In this document: positions 33,017 to 54,316 of the stretch, one piece after another | Layout: the number at the start of each line of letters is the position of its first letter | Numbering within the stretch: position 1 is the first letter of the stretch | Assembly: GCF_023159225.1 (NCBI RefSeq) | Contig: NC_063167.1 | Coordinates: forward strand, 15,255,360-15,319,359 | Direction of reading: 5' to 3' | DNA length: 64,000 nucleotides | Source of the DNA: Perognathus longimembris pacificus | Taxonomy: Eukaryota; Chordata; Mammalia; Rodentia; Heteromyidae | Program-made: the position numbers and the translations under genes | The notes under the pieces: generated by a model | Databases searched by the model: none | Told to the model about the DNA's origin: nothing | The model's input: only the letters and a program-made list of their open reading frames with translations

Positions 33017-35621
33017 AAAAGCTCTGGAGAGAACAGGAATAGATGAAACATTCCTCAAACAATAAAAGCCATATACAACAGACCAACTGCTAACATCATA
33101 TTAAATGGAGAGAAACTTAAATTATTTGCCCTAAACTCAGGAACAAGACAAGGATGCCCACTCTCCCCACTTCTTTTCAACATAGTGCTGGAATCCCTAG
33201 CCATAGCTATAAGGCAAGAGGAGGACATCAAAGGGATCCACATCGGCAAGGACGAAATCAAGCTATCCCTATTCGCAGACGACATGATCTTATATCTGAA
33301 GGACCCAAAAAACTCAGTCCCCAAACTCCTACACCTAATAAACCATTTTGGCAAAGTAGCAGGATACAAAATCAATCCACAAAAGTTAGCAGCTTTTCTG
33401 TACACCAGCAATGTACAAGCAGAAAACGAAATTATGGAAACAATTCCATTTACAGTAGCCAAAAAAAAAAAAAAAGTACGTAGGGATCAACCTAAGCAAG
33501 GACGTGACAGACCTATATAATGAGAACTATAAAAATCTAATAAGGGAAATCAAAGAAGACACAAGGAGATGGAAAGACCTCCCATGCTCATGGGTAGGCA
33601 GAATCAATATAGTGAAAATGGCCATATTGCCCAAATTGTTATACAAATTCAATGCAATCCCTATCAAAATCCCAGTTACATTCTTCACTGAAATAGAGAA
33701 AGCAATCCATAAATTCATATGGAACACCAAAAGACCTAGAATAGCCAAAGCAATTCTAGGCAAAAAAAGCAGTGCAGGAGGTATCACAATACCAGACTTC
33801 AAGCTCTATTATAGAGCCATTATAACAAAAACATCCTGGTATTGGTATAAAAACAGACCAGAAGACCAATGGATTAGAACTGAAGATCCAGAAATGAAAC
33901 CGCACTCTTACAGTCAGCTGATATTCCACAAAGGAGCTAAAGACACAATGGAATAAACACAGCCTCTTCAACTACTGGTGCTGGGAGAACTGGGCAGCCA
34001 TATGCAGAAAACTCAAAGTAGACCCAAGCCTATCACCATGCACCAAGATCAACTCAAAAATGGATCAAAGACCTCAATATCAGACCTGAATCCTTGAAAC
34101 TACTGAAGGACAGAGTAGGAAAGACACTAGAACTTATAGGCACAGGAAGGAACTTCCTGAATATAGTCCCAGGGGCACAACAAATAGGGGAAAGGCTCGA
34201 CAAATGGGACTACTACAAATTAAAAAGTTTCTGCACAGCTAAGGACATAGCCACCAAAATAGAAAGACAGCCAACCATATGGGAAAGGATCTTTACCAGC
34301 ACAGCAACAGACAAAGGCCTAATATCTGTCATCTACAGAGAACTCAAAAAACTAAGCCCCTCCAAGCCCAGTAAACCAATTGGAAATGGGCAAAGGAGCT
34401 AAAGAGAGACTTCACAAGAGAAGAGATAAAAATGGCAAAGAAACATATGAGGAAATGTTCAACATCCCTGGTAGTAAAGGAAATGCAAATAAAAACAACC
34501 CTGAGATACCACCTCACTCCAGTTAGAATGGCCTATACTCTGAACTCAGGCAACAACAAATGCTGGAGGGGGTGCAGGGAAAGAGGAACCCTTCTCCATT
34601 GTTGGTGGGAGTGCAAATTAGTACAACCACTTTGGAGAACAGTATGGAGGTTTCTCAAAAAGCTCAATATAAACCTACCCTATGGCCCAGCCATTCCACT
34701 TCTAGGCATCTATCCTGAACAGCAGGTCCCAAGATATCAAAAAGACATTTGCACTTCCATGTTTATCGCTGCACAATTCACAATAGCCAAAATATGGAAT
34801 CAACCCAGAAGCCCCTCCACAGATGAATGGATCCAAAAAATATGGTACCTATACACAATGGAATACTACATAGCGATTAGAAATGGTGAAATATTGCTAT
34901 TTGCAGGGAAATGGTCAGAACTTGAACAAATAATGTTGAGCAAGACAAGCCTAGAACACAGAAAACAAAGGGGCATGATCTCCCTGATATATGACTGTTA
35001 AGATGGGGTGACGGGGAGACAGTAGAGACCAGGTCTGTGAAACCAAAAACCTCTTGTCAAATGGTATTTCCCACAGGTTTGGGTCAGAGATCCTACATTA
35101 TGTAACTAAAACCAAACAACTACTCAACATATAAAGTTCAAAAATTGACCTCTCAGTGGATCACAATAGTTCAAAAGCTATGTATGTACGTTCACATAAG
35201 ACTGTTGTCGACATACTGTCTATTGTAGACATTACATTTAAAGACCTAGGCGAATTTTCTTTGGCATAGGCCACGTGGCTACTGTATATGTTCTTGGTAC
35301 ATTGTGTATTGTATATACACAATGACCTAGGGATGGGAAAGAAAAACACGGTGTAAGATAACACAAGAAATGTTCATACTGCCTTACTATGTAACTGTAC
35401 TCTTTTTGCACAACACCTTGTCAAAAATTTTTTGTTTAATAAATTAAAACAAAACAGAACAGAACACAACCCAGCCATTCTCCATGAAGGAACTGAGAGC
35501 CCAATGAGTGTGCTAGTGCTGCCTGAGGGTCTGGGGCCAAGAGGCTACTACAGGAACTAATAACCCTTATATGGATGCATACAAAAGAATTTCTGCCTTC
35601 CTTCAATCACAAAACTTTCCT

Positions 35622-35868
35622 TTTTTTTTTTTTGGCTGATCCTGGGTTTGAACTGTGGGCCTGGTTGCTGTCCCTGAGCTTCTTTTACCCAAGGTGAGCT
35701 CACTCTACCACCTGAGCCACAGCACCACTTCCAGCTTTTCTGAGTAGTTTATTGGAGGTAAGAGTCTCAGGGAACTTGCTGCCCCGGCTGGATTTGAACC
35801 ATGGATCCTTAGATCTTAGCCTCCTGCTTAGGATTACAGGCGTGAGCCACTGGCACCAAGAGACAACT
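35622..35868 (-). mobile_element. B1G SINE
   Basis: Complete copy; unique sequence without a gene follows to 36,326. Confidence 0.88.
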
Positions 35869-36331
35869 TTCTTAAATAGCAAGGGAGCAGCTACCATAGG
35901 ACTTAGACTTGGTATGAGCGCTCACTTTCATTCCCCAATGGCCAGCTTTACATTTGTACTCATGATGGAAGTTTCACACTTCCTTCCAGCACCTCAGTGT
36001 GGACAACCCACGGTGTCACCTTCCCCAACATTCTGAAGGCAAAGGGCTTTGTCCTGTATGTCTATTCTGCTCTACAACACACAGCCCTTTTAGTAGAAGT
36101 CAACATCAACAGTCATTTGAAAACCGTGATCCCAAGCTCTAGAATGCCATCATAGATTTTAAGAAGTACCTGCAAGAAACCTACTCAAAGGTCTCAAACC
36201 AAGAGCCATAACCTGGACTGTCAAGCCAACTTCCTTGTACCTTTTGTTTATTTTTCCTTAAATGGTTTGTCCTTTTCTTTATTTCAATATAGGACTTTGT
36301 CTTGAACTGTGATGTTACATTTGGTTGTATT

Positions 36332-36764
36332 TGTTGTGCCAAGTCGCGAGACGACCACCAAGAAGGCCACCGAGACTCAGACATTCTGAAATGCAAAAGC
36401 AAGGCAAGACTTTATTCAAGCGAGCTGCAACTCGGGCCTCGTCCTACCCACCGACACAGCGGAGGTTAGGAGGGAGCCCCGAGCTGCGATTACACAGGGC
36501 TTATAAAGGCAAAAGACAAAGTTACAACAATCAGGTGTTCAAGCAAGCAAGATTAGGACACAGGTACAAATCTGATTGGCTCAGGGCTTGAGGCATTCTG
36601 GGGGCAGTTAGAGTTAAGCATTCCCAGTGGTTAGAGTTCTTGAGTGACTGGGCCCTAATAAGCTTGTCCTGGGTCTGCTCACAGGGCCTGCTTATCTCAG
36701 GTTCACGTGGTAAAGTGGGGTTCGCGTGGTAAAGTGGGGCCTGACTTCAAAGTCTGGCACTTCA
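36332..36764 (-). mobile_element. Solo LTR, antisense
   Basis: 433 bases. On the minus strand it starts TGAAGTGCC and ends GGCACAACA, so the termini are imperfect inverted repeats. A TATA-like TTATAAG is near 36503 and an AATAAA near 36415. A 5-base duplication GTATT flanks it at 36327-36331 and 36765-36769. A 19-base direct repeat (TTCACGTGGTAAAGTGGGG and one variant) lies in the U3 part. No retroviral genes are seen. Confidence 0.82.
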
Positions 36765-36840
36765 GTATTTGTGGAAAAAAATTTAAAAAGAAAGAAAGAA
36801 AAGCTCTGCCACTAAAACAAACAAACAAACAAAACTAGCC

Positions 36841-37665
36841 AGGCTGGGAATGTGGCTTAGTGGCAGAGGGCTTGCCTAGCATGCCTAAAGTCCTTGGTTT
36901 GATGCCTTGTACTACATGAACAGAAAAATCCAGAGGTGGTGCTGAGGCTCAGGTGGTAGAGTGCTAGCCTTCAGCATAAGAACCTCAGGGGCAGTGCCTG
37001 AGTTCAAACCCCAGGACTGGCAAAAAAAAAAAAACAAAAAACCAAATTTTAAAATATGCTTATAAAAGGAAAGAGAGAGGTCTGGGAATGTGGCCTAGTG
37101 GTAGAGTGCTTGCCTAACATGCATGAAGCTCTGGGTTCAATTCCTCAGTACTACATATACAGAAAAGGCCAGAATTGGCACTGTGGCTCAAGTGGTAGAG
37201 TGCTGTCCTTGAGCATAAAGAAGCCAGGGACAGTGCTTAGGCCCTGAGTTCAAGCCCCAGGACTGGCAGAAAAAAAAGAAAAAAAAAGGGGGGGAGAGAT
37301 GGAATTTTACGCCCCGGGTAGCTTCAAACATCCTCTGTATCTCAGCCTCCTGTATAGCTAAGTTACAGGAGGAATCCACTACAAGTTAAACATCTTATAG
37401 TACAAAGATGGCCTTTCTCAAACAGGCGTGGAGGGAAACTTTTTTTGGTTTTGTACCAGCACTAGAGATAACTCAGGACCTCCCACTCTTGATTGGCTTT
37501 TTTTGGCTCAAAGCTGGTGCTGTACCACTTGAACCACACCTCCACCTTTTGACTGATTGATTGGAGATAAGAGTCTCTTGGGTTTGTTGGCTTCAGCTGG
37601 CTTCAAACCTAGGACCTTGATCTTAGCCTTCTTAGTAACTCGTAATAGCCTCCAGCACCCAGCCC
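36841..37665. mobile_element. SINE cluster upstream of TMEM50A
   Basis: IDG plus 36841-37035; IDG plus 37079-37275; B1 piece minus 37285-37380; B1G minus 37440-37665. Confidence 0.85.
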
Positions 37666-37829
37666 AGTATGCCTCTTTACCTGCCACCCACACTTGAGAT
37701 TGCTGCAGTCCCCAAACCCCTAGAAAACTCACCGCCTGACATAAAAAAGGACGCCTCCCTCGTGAGAATTTATACAGCTACTGACTTCTAACTCAAGGGC
37801 GAGCTTGACCACAGCACTTTCCAGGAGCT

Positions 37830-38540
37830 TTGGGAACCTCCCAGCGTCCTAGAGCAGGGTGGTGGGCGTGGCTCCCCGGTGCCACGCCCCTGGCTCTACC
37901 CCGCGGGCGTGGCTCCTGGGGCCCCGCCCCCCGGCTCTTCTCCGCTTGCGCGTCGGGAGCGGGGGGACCCAGTTGCTACATCCGGGCGATCGGCGGCCTC
38001 CGGTTGTTTTCTTGGCTGAAGTGGGGGGAAGTGAGGCGGCCCCAGGTGCCGCCGCCGCCGCCGTGCGTCCGGATCTACTGCACCGGCCCGGCTGCACGTA
38101 AGTGGCCGCGATGGGGAGGGCTTGGAGCCGGGGCTCCCTGGCCGGTTGGCGACGGCGGTGCGGGAAATTGTGCGGACGGGCTGGACCCCCTTCCCGGTCA
38201 CTTCCGGCTGCCCGGGTCCCGCGGCTGGGAGAGCGCGACCCCGGCCCGGGCCGCGGAGCCCAGGCCACCGGGGAGGTCGGAGGCCGGGACCTCGCGGGAC
38301 CCCTGGACGTCTCGCCCCTGGGAGCTGGACCCACGGCTCCCGGGAGGGAGAGCCACCGGGCTGGTCCTCCCAGCGAGAGCGGTGGCCGCGGGGGTCCCGG
38401 GTCCTCCAGCCCCAGCCCGGGCTCGGCACCTCCAGCCCCACGGCCTGGAAGCCGGACCCGGGGCCCGTGGGTGTCATCCGCCTGCGCGGGGGAAAATGGA
38501 TTCAGGGCGGGGCCGGCGTAGGTTTCTGCGCGCCCAGTGA
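37830..38540 (+). promoter_or_regulatory. TMEM50A: CpG island, TMEM50A promoter
   Basis: CpG-dense block with no TATA box. A cluster of GC/CACC boxes precedes the inferred start: GGTGGGCGTGGC near 37860, GCCACGCCCC near 37880, GCGGGCGTGGC near 37901 and CCCCGCCCCCC near 37921, followed by an ETS-like ACATCCGGG near 37978. The long open frames on both strands here are by-products of high GC. Confidence 0.75.
37965..38097 (+). other. TMEM50A: TMEM50A non-coding exon 1
   Basis: CpG-rich sequence ends in CTGCAC followed by a GTAAGT donor at 38098. The next acceptor, TTTTCCAG ending at 40313, opens the exon with the ATG. The 5' boundary is inferred and may be off by tens of bases. Confidence 0.65.
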
Positions 38541-38766
38541 GTGGGTTTTCAACATCGAACTCGTCCCAAAGGCAAACTAACACAGATTATCATCACGCGT
38601 TTTCACACTTAATTTTTAAAGGACATTAAAAATCGAAGTCTTTCTTTTTTAAAGGACATCGCGGTTTGGGACAGCCATAACTGCTAGCTACAAAATAGCT
38701 TTGTAGACAGACTTTGTAGGGATGCTTTGTCTAAGAGTGAATTTGTTTGTTTCGTTTTGGGTTGTG

Positions 38767-38870
38767 TTTTTATAAACAAGGTCAGGCTATGTAGCTCTGG
38801 CTGGACCGATCTTCCTGCCTCAGCCTTTTGAATACTGGGATTATGAGCTTCCACCAGTGTGCCCCAAAGC
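38767..38870 (-). mobile_element. B1 SINE
   Basis: GGTCAGGCTATGTAGCTCTGG and CCTCAGCCTTTTGAATACTGG mark a reverse B1 in TMEM50A intron 1. Confidence 0.85.
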
Positions 38871-39192
38871 TTGTTTCTTGATCGTTAACAATTGATACTC
38901 AGGCTTTGGGGTGTGTGTGTGATCTGAAATAGTGATGATAAAGATGTTTCTGCACCACTCAGGTTGGAGGAATGTTTTATGTAAGTTGTTAAAGAGAATT
39001 TAGTTGCTATGGTAATTTAAATAACTGGATTATTAATTTTTACTCTGAATTGTTATTTATTTTTACTCTGAATTAGTACTGATCTCAGCACAGTTCTTTT
39101 GTGGTGGTGGTGGGGTTGTATAAAGATCTGTTAGAATGAGAACTAGAGACATTCAGGTAAGACAGGTGTTCTTTACATAGAAATGACACCAG

Positions 39193-39305
39193 AAGCTGGG
39201 AGCCTTGGCATGCATGGGCTTGATAAATCCCAGCATCAGAGTAGCTGAGGCAGTAGGATGGAGCCAACCAGGGCTACATAGGAAAACACTGTCTCAAAAG
39301 GGGGA
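39193..39305 (+). mobile_element. B1 SINE, diverged
   Basis: B1-like block ending AAACACTGTCTCAAAAGG. Confidence 0.75.
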
Positions 39306-39514
39306 TGGAGGAAAACCACCAGGCCAGCTTAAAGGAGGAAAAAGGAAGGAAGTGAAATGAAATTATGTGGATAGAAGTCAAATCTGCAGCACCAGCACCA
39401 TAGTGGTGGAGGTGGTGTGTGTTTGAATGCCAGGACTGATGCTTGAACACAGCATAGTGGGATGAGGGGGTGGGTTTTTTGGTTGTTGTTTGATTGTTTT
39501 TATTTTGCCTTTTT

Positions 39515-39820
39515 CTTTCTTTTTTTTTTTTTTAATGCCAGTCCTGGGCTTTAACTCAGGGCCAGGGTGCTGTCCCTCAGCTTTTTCACTCAAGTTGGTG
39601 CTCTACTACTTGAGCCATTGCTCTACTTTCTGCTATTTGGTGGTTAGTTGAAGATAAGACTCTCATAGACTTAACTCTTTGGGCTGAGTAACTAAGTAGC
39701 TAGGATTATGCCTGGCTTTTTCCTTCTTCCCTCCCTCCCTTCTCCCCCCCCCTCCATTCCCACTTGGCTCAAGGCTAGATGCACTGCCACTTGAACTACA
39801 CTTCCACTTCCCGTGTTTCA
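39515..39820 (-). mobile_element. B1G SINE plus a Geo fragment
   Basis: B1G at 39515-39720, a pyrimidine tract, then a short Geo fragment. The 39821-40313 interval is unique intron sequence. Confidence 0.75.
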
Positions 39821-40261
39821 TTTTCTTAAGTATGAAGAAACCACCTGTGATTCAACTGAATACATTCCTAGAACAAGTATTTTTCCTCTGGTGCTTTTAA
39901 CTTAGAGGTAAAGTATATCGCCTCTTCTCTGGTGGTGCTCCTGGACTAGAAATACCAAAACCTAATAATAACTTAGTTTGGAATTGAAATGATAGCGAAG
40001 AACTCTTGGGGATCAATAATCATCACACTCATTCGAAGAATCACTTTAATAATGGAGTTGGAAACATTAACATATGACAGCTTTTACAAGCCAATAAGTT
40101 GTTGTTTTTTAATATTTAGATACCCACCTTTGTTGAAAGTATGACTATCTTTTAAATTAAGAAACTCCATAAGATATAAATTTGGTTTTCTGGAGTTATA
40201 ATGTGGCAAATTCATCAAAAACTAGTTCAGTATTATGAGCTAGTTGGTGGCATCAAAATGA

Positions 40262-50925
<10,664 letters not shown>

Positions 50926-51195
50926 GGACCTGGATATGTGGCGACCCCGCCCGGCACAGGGCTTTTCCTGCTCACCGCAGTCTTTCTATTGCCATTTTCT
51001 AAACTGGTTCCTGAGTGTTGTCTCAGCTTAGGGATGCGATGCTAAAATCATGACAGCTTCCTCTGTAAGCAGCAGCACAGTCTGTCCTGGGGTGCATTTG
51101 GTCAGCCTAAGTATTGCTAAAAGACCATGCACACCAGTAGCCTGTCAAGTTTTATCATGGTGTACTTTGTAAAAATAAAGGAAATTATGAAAGGA
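50926..51195 (+). other. TMEM50A: TMEM50A 3' UTR with proximal poly(A) signal
   Basis: SINE-free sequence follows the stop, with AATAAA at 51174-51179. The unique sequence continues to about 51.48 kb, so a longer 3' UTR is possible. Confidence 0.55.
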
Positions 51196-51499
51196 ATAGT
51201 GGACCCATTCATGTGTTCCATCCAAACCTGCAGTGCTCTGTGCTCTGGAAATTATATGTGTTTCCATTTAACAGGGCCTCTTCAGCATCAGATAGTAAAT
51301 ATAAGCATTCCTTGTTTTAAAAAACTGTTTAGTAATCAGATGTCTTATTGTGTGTATTTGCTTTCTTTGGCTTAACCCAAAATCCTGTAAACTGTTCAGC
51401 AAAAGTAGCATCTAAAGATTTTTCCAAAGGGAGCATGAACATGCCAGAAGTCTCCAGGACCCCTTCCTTCCCTTTTCTTTTTTTTCTTCTAAGTTTTTC

Positions 51500-51905
51500 T
51501 CTTTTTTTTGGTCATAGGGCTTGAACTCTGGGCCTCGGCGCTGTCCCTGAGCTTTTCAGCTCAAGGCTAACATTCTACCATTTGAGCCACAGTGCCACTT
51601 CCTTAAATTTTCTTTTATTTTTAAAATCATTGTAATTAAAGAATATTCTTAGGAGGGTAACCACATTTGATTTATCATTTCAAAAAGCTATACCTGTAAT
51701 CCTAGCTATACTCAAGAAGATGAGATGTAAGGATAATGGCTTGAAGCCAACCCAGACAGGAAAGTCCATCAAACTTATCCCCAGTTAGCCAGCAAAAGCT
51801 TCAAGTAGAGCTATGGTTCAAGTGGTAGAGTGCCAGCCTTGAGTGGAAGAAAAAAAAGCAAAAGCAAGAAGCCCTGAGTTCAAATTCCAGTAATGGCACA
51901 TAATA
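51500..51905. mobile_element. Geo fragment (-) and B1G (+)
   Basis: Minus piece 51500-51605; plus copy 51690-51905. 51906-53144 is unique sequence with no supported gene, in the TMEM50A-RH intergenic region. Confidence 0.8.
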
Positions 51906-53144
51906 AAAACAGTTGTTTTTCATATAAGAGTACACAGAATTAAAAGCTTCTTTCTTTGGTATTTTGATAATATAAGAGCAGTCACTTCAATGCTAGAATC
52001 AATTTGGGGGGGTGTCTTTTCTATGCTTCTCTTCAAAGAAAGGCCATGAATAATAGAAGATGGAGGGTTTGTGGGGGGTTTTTAAAGCCTTTTTTATTTC
52101 TGCTTACTCTGTAGTGTGAGAGCCACTATTTTTGCCATCAGAAGCTATAATTTTCCCTGTGTCCAGTAAGTTGTCGCCTCTCTGAGTTCATTATTATTCA
52201 GTATAAAAGTCTGCAGCCCACAAATTAGAGAAGACCTGATATTATTGAGAGCCCCTGAAATGGGCTCTGTGTGTGAGCCTGAGGCTGAATGTATGGCCTT
52301 AGTGAACTGAAGTAGAATGTGCAGGGCCAGTTGTGAGGGGATCTGCGTGAACTCATCCAGACTCTGGAAGACCGCTTCCGGAAGTGACATTTTTGGCAAA
52401 CCACATGCCTACTCTGGGGAAGGAAGGTGCTGTCTACCAGCAAGCGCCTGGCAGGAGGTGCCCCCTTGCCTACCACCTCTCGAGAAACTGCGTGAGGCCC
52501 TACCTCCGTGTGATCTCTTACATTGTACTGCTGACTCGGGAGGAAAAACATGTCACTCAGCCACGACACAGGATCCTGGTGGAAGGTGACAGTTCACATT
52601 CACCATGAAAGAACAAGCACTTGACACCTCGTCTGTCAGGTGACAATTTCCTAGGACTTGACACCTCATCTCTTGTAATACTAAGTTTTACTCTTGTGTT
52701 TCATTTTATCTCTGAAGTGAATGCTAAACTCTGAGGACCAGCAAGGCCAATTATATCTACAAGCTTTAAGCTGCCAGGAATTCCCACCGTCTTCCTCATT
52801 TGAACCTGCTCAAGGCGTCACAGTGAACTTCAGAACTAAGGCCTGAGATGCCGACTTCCCGAAGCATGCTGGAATTTAGCTTTCCATGAAACATTCTCTT
52901 AGATGATTTAAACGTCCACATCAGCTGTCGTTATTACTGGCTGAGCTGTAGGTTTGAATATTGCCTGGTCATAAGAACACTGTTCAAAGAAATGACTACC
53001 AAAATGGCTGGTGAACCTGCACGTGTGCATAGAGTATGGATGTTGGATGGGAGCTCAGAACTCTCTCTTTACACACTACACACGACAGTACCCAGACCAG
53101 GGGGACGTAAGGTCAGAGAACTGTTTTGGTTTGGGGATTTTGTG

Positions 53145-53771
53145 TTTGTTTTAGTGCCAGTCCTGGGGTGTGAACCCATGGCCTAGGTGCTGTCTCTGAG
53201 CTTTTTTTGCACAAGGCTGGCACTCTACCACTTGATCCACAGCTCCACTTCCAGCTGTTGTTGAACCATGATCCTCAGATCTCATCTTCCTGAGCAGGTA
53301 GGATGATAGGCATGAGTTACTGGTGCCCAGTGAGAATTGGGCTTAGCATTATTATGCTTATGATTATTTTCCAGTCCTGGGGCTTGAACTCAGGGCCTGG
53401 ACACTGTCCCTGGGCTTCTTTTGCTCAAGGCTAGCACTCTACCACTTGAGCCACAGCGCCACTTATGGCTTTTTCTGTTTATGTGGTACTGAGGAATCTA
53501 ACCCAGGGCTTCATGCATGCTAGGCAAGCACTCTACCGCTAAGCCACATTCCCAGCCCTGGGCTTACTTTTTTTTTTTTGGCCAGTCCTGGGCCTTGGAC
53601 TCAGGGCCTGAGCACTGTCCCTGGCTTCTTCTTGCTCAAGGCTAGCACTCTGCCACTTGAGCCACAGCGCCACTTCTGGCCATTTTCTGTATATGTGGTG
53701 CTGGGGAATCGAACCTAGAGCCTCATGTATACGAGGCAAGCACTCTTGCCACTAGGCCACATCCCCAGCCC
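53145..53771 (-). mobile_element. Three SINEs: B1G, IDG-like, IDG
   Basis: 53145-53330, 53370-53556 and 53571-53771. The last has a duplication CCTGGGCTTACTTT at 53557-53570 and from 53772. Confidence 0.9.
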
Positions 53772-53799
53772 CCTGGGCTTACTTTTTAACTCTGAGGCA

Positions 53800-54289
53800 C
53801 TCCCACAGTTGACCCCTACCTCTTTCCCACACATATATGCTCAGTGAAGGCCAAGGATCTTGTTAAACTGCTGGATGAAAGTGTATCTGCAAGGACCAGA
53901 TATAGATGAGTTCTTAACTCCGTTTATATTGTCTGTTCCCAGGCTGTAGGTGGGAGTTAACTGGGTAGCACACTTCATTAAGGACGAGAAAGAATCTAAC
54001 AATGGCCAATAGAATTCAACCACAACTTTAATTATGTGTTTGCAACAAAAATACAGATAGCATTATGCTTAATGAAACCAAAGGTATTATTTTAAACTAC
54101 TAATAAATGACTATTTAGACAAGCAAATTTCCAGTCTATTCATTACGAGCAAATTTATCTCCGACCTTGCCTCATTGTAGGTAGAAGACTTCTTTATAAT
54201 GAATATTTGTCACATACAAGGGAAGCAACGGGAAGGGTAGGGTCTTGTTCGCGAGGTCAGCCAGGCTTGTTATTCTTGGATGCTTTTGT
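53800..54289 (-). other. RHD: RH 3' UTR (approximate)
   Basis: Unique SINE-free sequence between the RH stop codon and the SINE cluster at 53.77 kb. ATTAAA on the minus strand at 54032-54027 is a candidate poly(A) signal. The end is not certain. Confidence 0.4.
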
Positions 54290-54316
54290 TTAAAGTCCAA
54301 CAGCCAAGTGAGGGAA
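54290..54316 (-). CDS. RHD: RH exon 10, coding part
   Basis: Acceptor TTACAG, then codons for FPHLAVGL and TAA. The human protein ends FPHLAVGF. Confidence 0.93.
   Translation of the reverse strand, partial: FPHLAVGL

Larger units (their letters stand above)
31081..35001 (+). pseudogene. L1 ORF2 (endonuclease/reverse transcriptase), broken
   Basis: ORF2 starts at 31081 (LSLISLNTNGIKRSRLAG follows). It breaks at 31.15 kb, where a SINE tail fragment replaces part of the endonuclease domain. Later pieces include IIVGDFNTPLSP and SDHSGLKV (endonuclease), [12 protein letters not shown] and the catalytic FADDMILYL near 33,270 (reverse transcriptase), and a C-terminus ending near 35,001. Pieces lie in several frames, with stops and a SINE inserted at 32.81 kb. 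Confidence 0.88.
28018..35465 (+). mobile_element. LINE-1, near full-length, inactive
   Basis: It starts GGAGGGAAGATGGCGCC, with a YY1-type motif typical of L1 5' ends, followed by a GC-rich 5' UTR to about 29,490. ORF1 and a broken ORF2 follow, then a 3' UTR with AATAAA near 35,440 and an A-rich end. Three SINE pieces interrupt it (30.63-31.06, 31.15-31.22 and 32.81-33.02 kb). The flanks ACTACCCAG (28009-28017) and ACAACCCAG (35466-35474) may be a decayed target-site duplication. Several stops and frameshifts in ORF2, plus a missing part of the endonuclease region, make it immobile. Confidence 0.95.

Noticed and set aside
37830..38583. Frames of 236 and 244 codons on opposite strands over the TMEM50A CpG island
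   Set aside because: GC-rich DNA lacks stops by chance. Several frames overlap and none resembles a known protein; a non-coding exon 1 explains the site.
52145..52608. Overlapping frames of 74-114 codons on both strands in the TMEM50A-RH interval
   Set aside because: No recognisable domain and no splice or poly(A) support. This could be part of a long 3' UTR but not a supported gene.
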